Below, one piece after another: positions 1-6,818 of a stretch of DNA of 31,437 nt (its first letter is position 1; each line of letters opens with the position of its first letter). The notes below the pieces were generated by a model. It saw nothing but the letters and a program-made list of their open reading frames with translations. It had not been told where the DNA came from and made no database searches. Made by a program: the position numbers and the translations under genes. The stretch spans positions 1 through 31,437 of the forward strand of contig CALHQH010000011.1 in assembly GCA_938036625.1 (NCBI GenBank). The letters are read 5' to 3'. Origin of the DNA: an uncultured Candidatus Saccharibacteria bacterium (lineage in GTDB: Bacteria; Patescibacteriota; Saccharimonadia; Saccharimonadales; Saccharimonadaceae).

Positions 1-49
1 CAGATCTATCTCTCGATCTATTTGGGTCGAGGGCATCACACGAGAGGAG

Positions 50-868
50 GTGACAGACCAAGAAAAGTTCCCCTCTGCCTTTTTCTGGGCATGGACGGGG
101 GGCACGCCTAGCTGGAGTGCCCTCACCAACCAAATGCGGGATGAAGCACTGTCATGTGTTCGTCCAGCGGCAGTACCAGCGCTCATTGCTGCTTTTGGTG
201 GGTGTGGTATGGCGTATAGATGGTCATTCGGGTGGCTCGTCTTTACCCTCCCCGCTTTGGTACTTGTAGCGTTTTTTGGCGCTGCTTCGGCCAAGGCGTG
301 GCGAGAGTATAAGAGGTTATACCGGCGTCTTGAATCAGACGCACCCCGTGCCATTGAACTTAACCAAGAGGTTACCCGGTTTATAATACGCCGACTAATT
401 AAATCGAACCTCTCCAAGGGCTCACGCAAGATGCTAGAGATAGGATACTACAACGGTAGTATTAAGGAGGTGATCGATGTTGATGATGATTCGGTTGCAA
501 GGGTTATTTCTCGCAACCCAGAACTCATCAAATTCATCGGTGATGAGTACAATGCCGAGCTCCCCTCACCTGAGGAATATCGGCGTCGCGCCTTCGATGT
601 CCTGTATGGCTACATACAGGATGAGATCAACCGCCTTGAGGCTAATCAGGCTATCGCTGCTGAGCAGCAGCGCATTGAGGCTGAGCAGGAAGCCGACCGT
701 CGGTCTCGCAAGAAGCGAGAGGCTGAGGTGAAGGCTGAAGCCGACCGTGCGTCGCGAGTACTGTCCCTTCCCTCCATCCTAAACGAGACTCAGGATGAAG
801 TTCTCGCATTGGGCTTGCTAGCTCATGAGACACAGGAGGAAGTCAGCAAGGAACCAAAAAAGGCTTGA
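50..868 (+). CDS. Hypothetical membrane protein with C-terminal coiled coil; possibly 5'-truncated by the window
   Basis: I do not recognise the family. Two adjacent hydrophobic segments lie at about residues 40-80, followed by a basic stretch and a long Glu/Ala/Arg-rich helix at about 195-245 that looks like a coiled coil. This suggests a membrane-anchored protein with a large cytoplasmic part. The GTG at 50 is one possible start, but the frame is open back to position 2 of the window, so the gene may begin outside. An ATG at 134, just before the hydrophobic part, is another option. An AGGAGGTGA match at 45-53 overlaps the GTG and is too close to serve it. A second, much longer anti-SD match lies inside the gene at 463-475. 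The stop codon sits in the hairpin at 861-880. Confident that it is coding, not of the start or function. Confidence 0.6.
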   Translation: MTDQEKFPSAFFWAWTGGTPSWSALTNQMRDEALSCVRPAAVPALIAAFGGCGMAYRWSFGWLVFTLPALVLVAFFGAASAKAWREYKRLYRRLESDAPRAIELNQEVTRFIIRRLIKSNLSKGSRKMLEIGYYNGSIKEVIDVDDDSVARVISRNPELIKFIGDEYNAELPSPEEYRRRAFDVLYGYIQDEINRLEANQAIAAEQQRIEAEQEADRRSRKKREAEVKAEADRASRVLSLPSILNETQDEVLALGLLAHETQEEVSKEPKKA

Positions 869-880
869 TATCTCAAGCCT
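861..880 (-). terminator. Hairpin with T-run on the minus strand, backup terminator for gltX
   Basis: AGGCTTGA (861-868) and TCAAGCCT (873-880) form a perfect 8-bp stem with a 4-nt loop. On the minus strand the stem is followed by six T. It covers the stop codon of the plus-strand gene. It would catch minus-strand transcripts that pass the terminator at 1025-1053. Confidence 0.55.
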
Positions 881-887
881 CACGCCG

Positions 888-907
888 GCCTATGGAATAG
901 CATAGGC
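888..907. repeat. Small inverted repeat in the 869-1024 intergenic stretch
   Basis: GCCTATG (888-894) and CATAGGC (901-907) form a 7-bp stem with a 6-nt loop and no T-run on either side. Nothing else is visible between the end of the upstream gene and the terminator at 1025. Confidence 0.35.
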
Positions 908-1024
908 ATGGCCCTTCTATCCACTGGGGCTGCCCGCTTGAGTACCATTGTGTATTCGCGGGCAGCTCCCCTACCCCTGTTATCGCTATTATTTTTTGCT
1001 AACGACGCAATTATTTGTTCAAGT

Positions 1025-1053
1025 AAAAACCGGCTGGGAGAGCCGGTTTTTTT
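1025..1053. terminator. Bidirectional intrinsic terminator between convergent genes
   Basis: AAAAACCGGCT (1025-1035), loop GGGAG and AGCCGGTTTTT (1041-1051, T-run to 1053) give an 11-bp stem with A/T tracts on both sides. It serves the plus-strand gene ending at 868 and gltX ending at 1071 on the minus strand. Confidence 0.85.
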
Positions 1054-1070
1054 GTGCGATGCGGAGCGCG

Positions 1071-2540
1071 TTATCGCCCAAGATACTGCTCAATCCGCGC
1101 CAGCGTCCGCTCCTTGCCGAGCAGCGCCAGCGTGTCATTTAGCTGGGGGCTAAAGGGTGCCCAGGTGGTGGCGATGCGAATGAGGCTAAAGAGCACGCCA
1201 GGCTTGTGGCCAGTGGTCTCGAGAAGTTGATTGAGGGTGTCTTGGATAGCGCTTGGCGTCCATGTGTACTGCTGAGCTAGGGCGGCGTGGGCTGTGGTGA
1301 GGAGCTCTCGGCGCTGTTCGTCCGTCAGCTTGCGCAGAGGTTTGTTGGTGGTAATGAGCTCTTCGTTGATAGTGGGCTCTTCGAAGAAGTAGCGGCTCAG
1401 CATTGGCAGCTCGGCCAAGGTCTTGAGACGGTCTTGCACCAGAGCAAGCACTTGTTTTTTGTACGATTCGTCGGTGCTAGCAGCGCTGGCTGGCCAGTAG
1501 TGCTCGACCCGCCCGTAGAGGTCATCGAGCGATAAGCGGCGGATCCATTGGCCGTTCATCCACAGGAGGCGCTTTTCGTCGAAGCGGGCACCACTGCGCT
1601 GGACGCGCTCGAGGCGGAATTTCTCGATCAGCTCTTCTCTGCCAAAGATCTCTTGCTCGGTGCCATCATTCCAGCCCAGCGAGGCGAGGAAGTTGAGCAT
1701 TGCCTCGGGCAAGATACCATCGGTGCGGTAGTCGGTGACGCTCTTGGCGCCATCACGCTTGCCAAGCTTTTTCTTGCCATTCGGTGCCATGATGTGTGGC
1801 AGGCAGGCCAGTACTGGTGGCTCAAGCTCTAGCGCATCGTATAGGCTGAGGTAGCGTGGAATGCTGGAGATATATTCTAGTCCGCGGATGACGTGGGTAA
1901 TGCCCATCTCGGCGTCGTCGACAATGTGAGCGAAGTTGTATGTGGGGTAGCCATCGGCCTTGATAAGGATGAAGTCATCGAGTGCTTCTGGCCCAGCAGA
2001 GAGCTCACCCATCACGGGGTCGTGCCAGGTGTAGCGCTGGGGTTCGGCTACCTTGAAGCGCAGCGGCTGGGTGCCATCCCACGCTGGTGGATTGGTCGGG
2101 CGATAGTCGCGGTATAAAAAGGCCTTCTTGGCAGCCCGAGCCTCCTCGCGAAAGCCTTGGACTTCCTCTGGGGTGTAGGGGTCGGCATAGGCGAGGCCTT
2201 TGTCGATGAGCTTTTGGGCCCAGCGGTGGTAGATGGCGAGGCGCTCCGACTGATGATATGGCCCAGCCTTACCGCCAACGCGTGGACCTTCGTCCCAATC
2301 TAGCCCAAGCCAATCCAGTGTATCAAGAATCAGGTCCTCCGCCCCAGGCACAAAGCGAGCGCGGTCGGTATCCTCAATGCGCAAGACAAACTTCCCTCCC
2401 TGCTGGCGCGTGAGCAGCCACGGGAAGAGTGCCGCACGCACATTACCCACATGAATATACCCCGTGGGGCTTGGTGCAAAGCGGGTGCGAATGGGGGTGG
2501 CGTGCGAAGATGGTGTATCAGATGATGTATCGTTACTCAT
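1071..2540 (-). CDS. gltX: Glutamate--tRNA ligase
   Basis: Class I aminoacyl-tRNA synthetase that charges tRNA-Glu (and often tRNA-Gln, to be amidated later) in the cytoplasm. The Rossmann fold opens with RFAPSPTGYIHVGN at residues 20-33, a HIGH-type motif read as HVGN. RIEDTD follows at 54-59, and the KMSKS-type loop appears as KKLGKRDG at 257-264. The length of 489 aa is normal for bacterial GltX. The ATG at 2540 is supported by the promoter: an extended -10 box, TGCTATACT, ends 7 nt before it. There is no Shine-Dalgarno sequence, so the mRNA is probably leaderless. A bidirectional terminator follows at 1025-1053. The first about 17 residues are Ser/Thr-rich and precede the conserved domain. 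Confidence 0.97.
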   Translation of the reverse strand: MSNDTSSDTPSSHATPIRTRFAPSPTGYIHVGNVRAALFPWLLTRQQGGKFVLRIEDTDRARFVPGAEDLILDTLDWLGLDWDEGPRVGGKAGPYHQSERLAIYHRWAQKLIDKGLAYADPYTPEEVQGFREEARAAKKAFLYRDYRPTNPPAWDGTQPLRFKVAEPQRYTWHDPVMGELSAGPEALDDFILIKADGYPTYNFAHIVDDAEMGITHVIRGLEYISSIPRYLSLYDALELEPPVLACLPHIMAPNGKKKLGKRDGAKSVTDYRTDGILPEAMLNFLASLGWNDGTEQEIFGREELIEKFRLERVQRSGARFDEKRLLWMNGQWIRRLSLDDLYGRVEHYWPASAASTDESYKKQVLALVQDRLKTLAELPMLSRYFFEEPTINEELITTNKPLRKLTDEQRRELLTTAHAALAQQYTWTPSAIQDTLNQLLETTGHKPGVLFSLIRIATTWAPFSPQLNDTLALLGKERTLARIEQYLGR

Positions 2541-2547
2541 ATGGATA

Positions 2548-2556
2548 AGTATAGCA
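2548..2556 (-). promoter_or_regulatory. Extended -10 promoter of gltX
   Basis: TGC plus TATACT on the minus strand, with 7 nt between the -10 box and the ATG. No good -35 box is visible, which is usual for extended -10 promoters. Transcription would start at or next to the A of the ATG. Confidence 0.65.
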
Positions 2557-2633
2557 GATGAAATGCCACAATCTAGGGTAGCATGATTTTGGTGGTATCT
2601 TGCATTCCCCCATCACTTCATCCGATGGAGTGT

Positions 2634-2660
2634 GCAAACAGACTGCAATAATCTGTTTGC
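2634..2660. repeat. 9-bp inverted repeat next to the terminator
   Basis: GCAAACAGA (2634-2642) and TCTGTTTGC (2652-2660) pair perfectly around a 9-nt loop. It lies between the gltX promoter and the terminator at 2675-2699. It has no T-run and its role is unknown. Confidence 0.45.
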
Positions 2661-2674
2661 AGCCCAGCGCAAAA

Positions 2675-2699
2675 GGTCGATGTCTGGGAGACATCGACC
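2675..2699 (-). terminator. Intrinsic terminator of the DUF4367-like gene
   Basis: GGTCGATGTCT (2675-2685), loop GGG and AGACATCGACC (2689-2699) form a perfect 11-bp stem. On the minus strand it is followed by TTTT. It lies 67-91 nt after the stop of the minus-strand gene ending at 2766. Confidence 0.75.
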
Positions 2700-2765
2700 C
2701 TTATAGTGTTCCTGAGGAGGGAGCGATGGGGGATGAAGAAGAGATGATGCTTCTCAAAATGAGAT

Positions 2766-4265
2766 TCACATACTTGCTGCAATCCGCTCCACTTGCTCGC
2801 TCGACAGAGGTGCGTTGCCCTTGATGGTGTAGAGGATGCCGCCATTGACCCACGCGGCGGCATTGTGGGTGCTATAGATAGTGAGGCCACGGCTGGTGGT
2901 GGTGGCGAAGTTGCGGCCAAAGCTGGGCAAAACGTAATTGGCCAGGACAGCGCTGGAATCCCAATCTGACCGACTCTGCGTGAGAGTAAAGGTGCCTGGG
3001 CCAGCGTTGGCGGCGAACTTCATTAAGACGCTCCCCTGCTGCTGCGATATGCCGCCCGCCAAGCTATAGCCACTCGGCTGATACGACGGGAACGATGCAT
3101 TAATGCCAGCCTGAGCAGCGGCCATACGTGTGGCAATGGCAGGCATGTTGTGGTACGTCAGGTAGCCGCCAAAGGCAAGCAGTGCCACCATTGCCCCGGC
3201 AATGCTGAGGCGCCTCCCCCAGTGGTGGGCCGCTGGCTGCCGAGCCGGTGGTGGTGCGACGCTGGTGGTGGTTTCGTCGGTGCGGCGTTTACTAGCGAAG
3301 AGCTTGCGATGTTTGGATCTGGGCGCGGCCGCCGGCTTCTTGCTCTGCTCGGTGAGGACGCTGCGCGGCAGTGTGCCAACGGGGATATTCTCTGTAGTGG
3401 TGAGCTCTGGCTCGGCTGGTGGCCACCACACCTCACCCTGGGGCACTCCAGAAGGCTGCGCCACTAGTGGTTGGGCAGCAAGTTCGGCGAGGTTGAGCGT
3501 GGGTAGGCCGATCGGCATGGCTGGCTGCGTGGTTTGGGTTTGCGTCTGCTCGGCTTGCTCGGTGGCAAGCACACGGGCTAGTTGTGATGGTGGCGGCGTG
3601 GTCTGGCGCTTAGCAGCACTGGGTGGCTCTACTTCTGATGGCACAAAGACAAAATCCATGCTGCGTGGTGCACTTGGCTGGGTGGGCGTATGCTGCACGG
3701 TGCGGTGTGTTTGGGTGCGCGGCGATGCAGTGGTTGCTGGCTGAACTGAGAGTGGCGAGATCGTCACTGGCTGCCGCTTCTGTAGCTGGCGCGGCGAGCC
3801 AGGTCGAGATGATGTGATGGGCTGCACTGCCACTGGCCGGTGATGCTTCGTAATGCGAGCGGTTGGTGCTGTGGCGCAATGTGTTGCCGTTGTTTTTTGC
3901 GGTGCGGCCGCGTGGAGCGTGGCTGGCTGGTGCGCGGGGCGCGGTGGAGTGGTTTGAGCGGCTTCTGTAGCTACCCGTGGCTGGTTCTTTGTAGATGACT
4001 GCAGCGCCGCCTTAGCCGCCTGAGTTGTCTGTACCGCCTTGGCTGCCGGGATGATTTCTGAGATATGCTTCTGAGTTGCCTTGACCACTGTAGAGCGAGC
4101 GCGCGCAGTATGAATGATCTTTAGCTCCGGCCCGTATAGTACAGGCTGCCGCTCTGATTTGCTCGTGCGATGCTGCTTTGGCCTCTGTATATCTAAACCA
4201 ACGGTCGCTTGCTCAGCTGCCCGCTTAGATACGTGCCCACCATGTGTGGCCGTCGTATGACGCAT
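2766..4265 (-). CDS. Single-pass membrane protein with long disordered N-terminus and DUF4367-like extracytoplasmic domain
   Basis: The 499-aa protein begins with about 345 residues rich in Thr, Gln, Pro, Ala and basic residues, probably disordered and cytoplasmic. One transmembrane helix lies at about 353-371. The C-terminal domain (about 393-499) contains YQPSGYSLAGG near its start and WVNGGILYTIKGNAPLSSEQ near its end, a pattern I associate with DUF4367 (LolA/RseB-like fold). I infer that it senses or binds something outside the membrane, but the ligand is unknown. The open frame continues upstream to 4658. I chose the ATG at 4265 because AAGGGGGAT, a clear Shine-Dalgarno sequence, lies 9-17 nt before it, and because the upstream part would overlap the divergent gene at 4452. 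Similar architecture is seen in the sortase at 6819-8438. Confidence 0.75.
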   Translation of the reverse strand: MRHTTATHGGHVSKRAAEQATVGLDIQRPKQHRTSKSERQPVLYGPELKIIHTARARSTVVKATQKHISEIIPAAKAVQTTQAAKAALQSSTKNQPRVATEAAQTTPPRPAHQPATLHAAAPQKTTATHCATAPTARITKHHRPVAVQPITSSRPGSPRQLQKRQPVTISPLSVQPATTASPRTQTHRTVQHTPTQPSAPRSMDFVFVPSEVEPPSAAKRQTTPPPSQLARVLATEQAEQTQTQTTQPAMPIGLPTLNLAELAAQPLVAQPSGVPQGEVWWPPAEPELTTTENIPVGTLPRSVLTEQSKKPAAAPRSKHRKLFASKRRTDETTTSVAPPPARQPAAHHWGRRLSIAGAMVALLAFGGYLTYHNMPAIATRMAAAQAGINASFPSYQPSGYSLAGGISQQQGSVLMKFAANAGPGTFTLTQSRSDWDSSAVLANYVLPSFGRNFATTTSRGLTIYSTHNAAAWVNGGILYTIKGNAPLSSEQVERIAASM

Positions 4266-4299
4266 AGTAATATATCCCCCTTGTTCCCTCTTTGATCGT

Positions 4300-4329
4300 A
4301 TAATACTCCAAGCATAAGGGGTTTTGCAA
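4300..4329 (-). promoter_or_regulatory. Promoter of the DUF4367-like gene
   Basis: On the minus strand, TTGCAA (4324-4329), an 18-nt spacer and TATTAT (4300-4305). The leader is about 30 nt and carries the AAGGGGGAT ribosome binding site. Unlike several neighbours this gene is leadered. Confidence 0.5.
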
Positions 4330-4436
4330 GAGGTGCGAGCTGTTTTGTATAAAATCCTCGGGACAAAATAAAATAATACATGAGCCCGCTGCGAGGTTAA
4401 GCTAGATAGGTAACACATCCTACTTCCCTCCAGCCA

Positions 4437-4445
4437 TGGTATAAT
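4437..4445 (+). promoter_or_regulatory. Extended -10 promoter, leaderless start of the PEGA gene
   Basis: TGG plus TATAAT, a consensus extended -10 box, ends 6 nt before the ATG at 4452. There is no ribosome binding site. The mRNA would begin at the start codon. Confidence 0.7.
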
Positions 4446-4451
4446 GTTGTC

Positions 4452-5924
4452 ATGGATACGAAGCAACGAAAGCGACGCCAACGCGTCCATCTGACATTGA
4501 TCTATAGCATGATGGTGCTGACTGTTCTCTTCACCGTCGTGATTTTTGCTTATGCAATACAGGGGTACCGGCTTAATTGGTCGAGTGGTAAGGTCGTGCA
4601 AGGCGGCCTGGTGCAGTTCGACACCCATCCCGATGGTGCCCAAGTGACGGTAGACCAAACCCGCCTCAGCAACGAGACGCCTAGCAAGCTTACTCTCTCA
4701 GCTGGTCAGCGCAATATTACCATCCAACGTGAAGGTTACCATGATTGGCACAAGACGGTGGATGTGAAGGCCGGCAGCGTGCTGTGGCTCGACTACGCCC
4801 GGCTTATCTCCAGCAACCCAAGCCACAAGAATGTCGCCACAGCTAGTGGTGCGTCAAGCGCCATTGCTTCGGGCAATAATCGCTACCTCGCCTTCACTCC
4901 TTCTGCGCACAAGCCTACCGTTACTTTGGCCGATCTCAGTGGCGACAAACCGCAGACGACGAATATCACGCTCGACAGCGCGCACTACACCGCGCCCGAT
5001 AATGCCGAACACCAAACCTTCACCCTCGACTCGTGGGATAAGGACAACCGCTATGTGACGATCAAGCACACTTACAATGGCGACAAAACCGAGTGGCTCG
5101 TCCTCGACACCCAGGGTAGCCACAAGCTCGAGAATGTCACGCGGCAGCTTGGCGTGGATGTTGCTGCTGCCAAGTTCTCGCAGGGCGACAGTCGCAAGCT
5201 CTTCGTCCTCACTGATGAGGGAGATCTGCGTCAAGCAAGCCTCGGCGATATGACGATCACCGGCCCACTCGTTAGTAATGTGGCTGAGTTTGCGCTCTAT
5301 AGCGACACGACCATCACCTACACGACCAAGCTTGACCACACCAGCAAGCAGCGCACTGCTGGCTACCTCACCATTGGCACTACCAAGCCTCGTACCGTCC
5401 GTAGCTATGCCGATGATGGCGTGGCACCACTTCACTTCCGCATCGAAAAATATTACGACAAAGTATACTACGTGATCGCCTACGGTGAGACAGCTGAGAT
5501 TCTCAGCAGTACCTCGCATGCCGCAAGCGATTCTCGTACGGCAAGCAGCCTCAAGTCTGTCGCCAGCCTCAGCATGCCAGGCGGCATTAGCCATGTCGAT
5601 TTCTCTCGTGGTGGACACCGCTTCGCCTGTGTGTATAACGATGCGAGCCTCATGACGTACGATCTCGAGCTGCTCAAATCCTCCACCATCAAGCTCCCTC
5701 AGCCACTGACGCGCGACATCAACTGGATCGATGGCTATCACTTCACCTTCACGCACGGCGGTGTGCACCTCTACGACTTTGACGGTGCCAACCAGCAGCG
5801 CATTACCACCTCGGCGCTCGATCTCCCCGTTGTCCTCTCGCAAAACCAGCGCTACCTCTACAGCTTCGTCAAGACGAAGGATGGCGTGGCACTGCGCCAG
5901 ACGAAGATCGTGAACGACAACTAA
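4452..5924 (+). CDS. Membrane-anchored PEGA-domain protein with beta-propeller-like C-terminus
   Basis: The 490-aa protein has a basic N-terminus (KQRKRRQR), one transmembrane helix at about 14-36 and then a PEGA domain at about 51-118, recognised from GLVQFDTHPDGAQVTVD and ITIQREGYHDW. PEGA domains are small beta domains common in surface and S-layer proteins. The remaining about 370 residues have repeated beta-strand/turn segments with DG and GG turns, which look like a WD40/YVTN-like propeller, although no repeat is regular enough to be sure. It is probably exposed outside the membrane. It is divergent from the DUF4367-like gene, and both may be surface factors. The start at 4452 is fixed by the adjoining promoter. 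The function is unknown. Confidence 0.8.
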   Translation: MDTKQRKRRQRVHLTLIYSMMVLTVLFTVVIFAYAIQGYRLNWSSGKVVQGGLVQFDTHPDGAQVTVDQTRLSNETPSKLTLSAGQRNITIQREGYHDWHKTVDVKAGSVLWLDYARLISSNPSHKNVATASGASSAIASGNNRYLAFTPSAHKPTVTLADLSGDKPQTTNITLDSAHYTAPDNAEHQTFTLDSWDKDNRYVTIKHTYNGDKTEWLVLDTQGSHKLENVTRQLGVDVAAAKFSQGDSRKLFVLTDEGDLRQASLGDMTITGPLVSNVAEFALYSDTTITYTTKLDHTSKQRTAGYLTIGTTKPRTVRSYADDGVAPLHFRIEKYYDKVYYVIAYGETAEILSSTSHAASDSRTASSLKSVASLSMPGGISHVDFSRGGHRFACVYNDASLMTYDLELLKSSTIKLPQPLTRDINWIDGYHFTFTHGGVHLYDFDGANQQRITTSALDLPVVLSQNQRYLYSFVKTKDGVALRQTKIVNDN

Positions 5925-5960
5925 GGGTTACTACAGTCCTCGATAGCACAGACGATAAAC

Positions 5961-5987
5961 TTGTCGTTGTTGAATAGTGTATATAAT
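5961..5987 (+). promoter_or_regulatory. Possible promoter upstream of the structured RNA candidate
   Basis: TATAAT at 5982-5987 with TTGTCG at 5961-5966 and a short 15-nt spacer. It would start a transcript near 5994, about 25 nt before the long stem. The -10 box is perfect, the -35 box and spacing are weak. Confidence 0.35.
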
Positions 5988-5993
5988 CAGCAA

Positions 5994-6136
5994 AATAATT
6001 AACAAAACCAAAGAACATAGCCCACCAACCATGCTCAAACTGAACCGGATTAATTGCTCAACCCGAGAGTGCAATAGAATGCACTACGATCAGATTGAGA
6101 CACGAGTTTAGTGAGCTATGTTTGGTGGGCTATTTA
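5994..6136 (+). ncRNA. Candidate structured RNA: long closing stem, bubble, apical hairpin
   Basis: ATAGCCCACCAA (6017-6028) pairs perfectly with TTGGTGGGCTAT (6122-6133). The stem continues with CATGCTC (6030-6036) to GAGC(T)ATG (6113-6120), with one mismatch and one bulged T, then AAACT (6037-6041) to AGTTT (6105-6109) across a 3-nt bulge. After an asymmetric bubble comes CTCAA (6057-6061) to TTGAG (6095-6099), then an apical hairpin AGTGCA/TGCACT (6068-6073/6080-6085). This rod with a central bubble resembles the general shape of 6S RNA, but I see no sequence signature and it is short for 6S. The strand is uncertain: a -10 box supports plus, but the segment also follows the minus-strand gene ending at 6144 and could be its 3' structure. 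Confidence 0.45.
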
Positions 6137-6143
6137 TGAGCCC

Positions 6144-6419
6144 CTAGTGGTGATTGCGTCTTGCAAAGGCGTGGAATGATCCAACGGCGGCAGTGATACA
6201 CCCCAAAAAGAGTGCCATACCAAAGGCCGATACCGGATCCTCAATAGACCGAGAGCTGAAGAAATGTACAGTGATCAGTGCTGCAACTGCAGCAACAAAA
6301 TTCGCTACACCGTACCACTTCAGCGTACTTGTCCTATCATTGTCCGCGAGATGCGAGTATACACCGAGTAGAATGAAATCTATGATGTATCCAGCACCCA
6401 TTGCAATGAGTGACCCCAT
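6144..6419 (-). CDS. Small membrane protein (91 aa) of unknown function
   Basis: The protein has three hydrophobic segments at about residues 3-20, 34-53 and 62-82, and ends in a short basic tail (ARRNHH). No family is recognised. The ATG at 6419 was chosen because AGGAGGTGA, an almost complete anti-SD match, precedes it by 6 nt. The open frame extends to 6533 but would run through the leader and promoter. The promoter at 6505-6533 shares a conserved block with the promoter of the small transcript at 12.7-12.9 kb, so the two may be co-regulated. The leader, about 80 nt, contains a 7-bp hairpin at 6459-6476. The gene ends 10 nt from the long stem of the structured RNA candidate. Confidence 0.6.
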   Translation of the reverse strand: MGSLIAMGAGYIIDFILLGVYSHLADNDRTSTLKWYGVANFVAAVAALITVHFFSSRSIEDPVSAFGMALFLGCITAAVGSFHAFARRNHH

Positions 6420-6458
6420 CCTTCTCACCTCCTCTCTAAGAAAGTGAGCCCAAAGCCA

Positions 6459-6476
6459 GGAGCGACTCTTCGCTCC
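6459..6476 (-). repeat. Hairpin in the 5' leader of the 91-aa membrane protein
   Basis: GGAGCGA (6459-6465) and TCGCTCC (6470-6476) form a 7-bp stem with a 4-nt loop, about 30 nt upstream of the ribosome binding site. It may stabilise the leader or take part in regulation. There is no T-run, so it is not a terminator. Confidence 0.5.
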
Positions 6477-6504
6477 AAGACAGACTTTGAGCAAAAAGTT
6501 AATA

Positions 6505-6533
6505 TATATATCAATATATGAGCGTTTCGTCAA
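6505..6533 (-). promoter_or_regulatory. Promoter/operator copy A
   Basis: On the minus strand, TTGACG (6528-6533), a 17-nt spacer ending in ATATATTGA, and TATATA (6505-6510), with an extended TGn before the -10. The 19 bp at 6504-6522 are identical to 12907-12925 (copy B). The AT arms flanking TG form a near-palindrome that could be an operator. Confidence 0.65.
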
Positions 6534-6818
6534 GCGTTGAGAAAAACTCTAAGAAGCAACAGTCGCGAGATTCACGATATATTCACCAAGATAACAGGGG
6601 TAGCTAGCAGGTCTGTTAGCTAATAATCGTTGTTATTTTTACGTACTTTTCTTGTTGCTATGACACGATGTAGTTTGGCAATGTACTCTCATATTTGCAT
6701 ATCTCTTTGCGATAGCACACTTTCCTTCATCTTTATACTGCTGCACCAACTACCAGAGTAACCAGTGAGAAATATCGCACTTTCAAGCGTAGATGCCACA
6801 CTGGTTTATATAGTTAAC

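Noticed and set aside
477..731. 84-codon frame inside the first gene, preceded by a perfect ribosome binding site
   Set aside because: The amino acid sequence is Ser/Arg/Met-rich and typical of an out-of-frame reading; the main frame has better protein character. The site itself is reported as a finding.
2726..2824. 32-aa plus-strand frame preceded by GAGGAGGGAGCG
   Set aside because: It overlaps the 3' end of the DUF4367-like gene on the other strand, has no promoter of its own and no recognisable sequence. The ribosome-site likeness is probably chance in a G-rich stretch.
4266..4658. N-terminal extension of the DUF4367-like protein up to 4658
   Set aside because: It would cross the promoters and start of the divergent PEGA gene. 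A good ribosome binding site marks the ATG at 4265.
4854..5843. 329-codon minus-strand frame opposite the PEGA gene
   Set aside because: It is the mirror of a GC-rich gene; the plus-strand frame has a promoter, a membrane helix and a PEGA domain.
6017..6133. Inverted repeat as the ends of an insertion sequence or MITE
   Set aside because: No target-site duplication and no second copy were seen in the window, and the inside is also structured. It remains a formal alternative to the RNA call.
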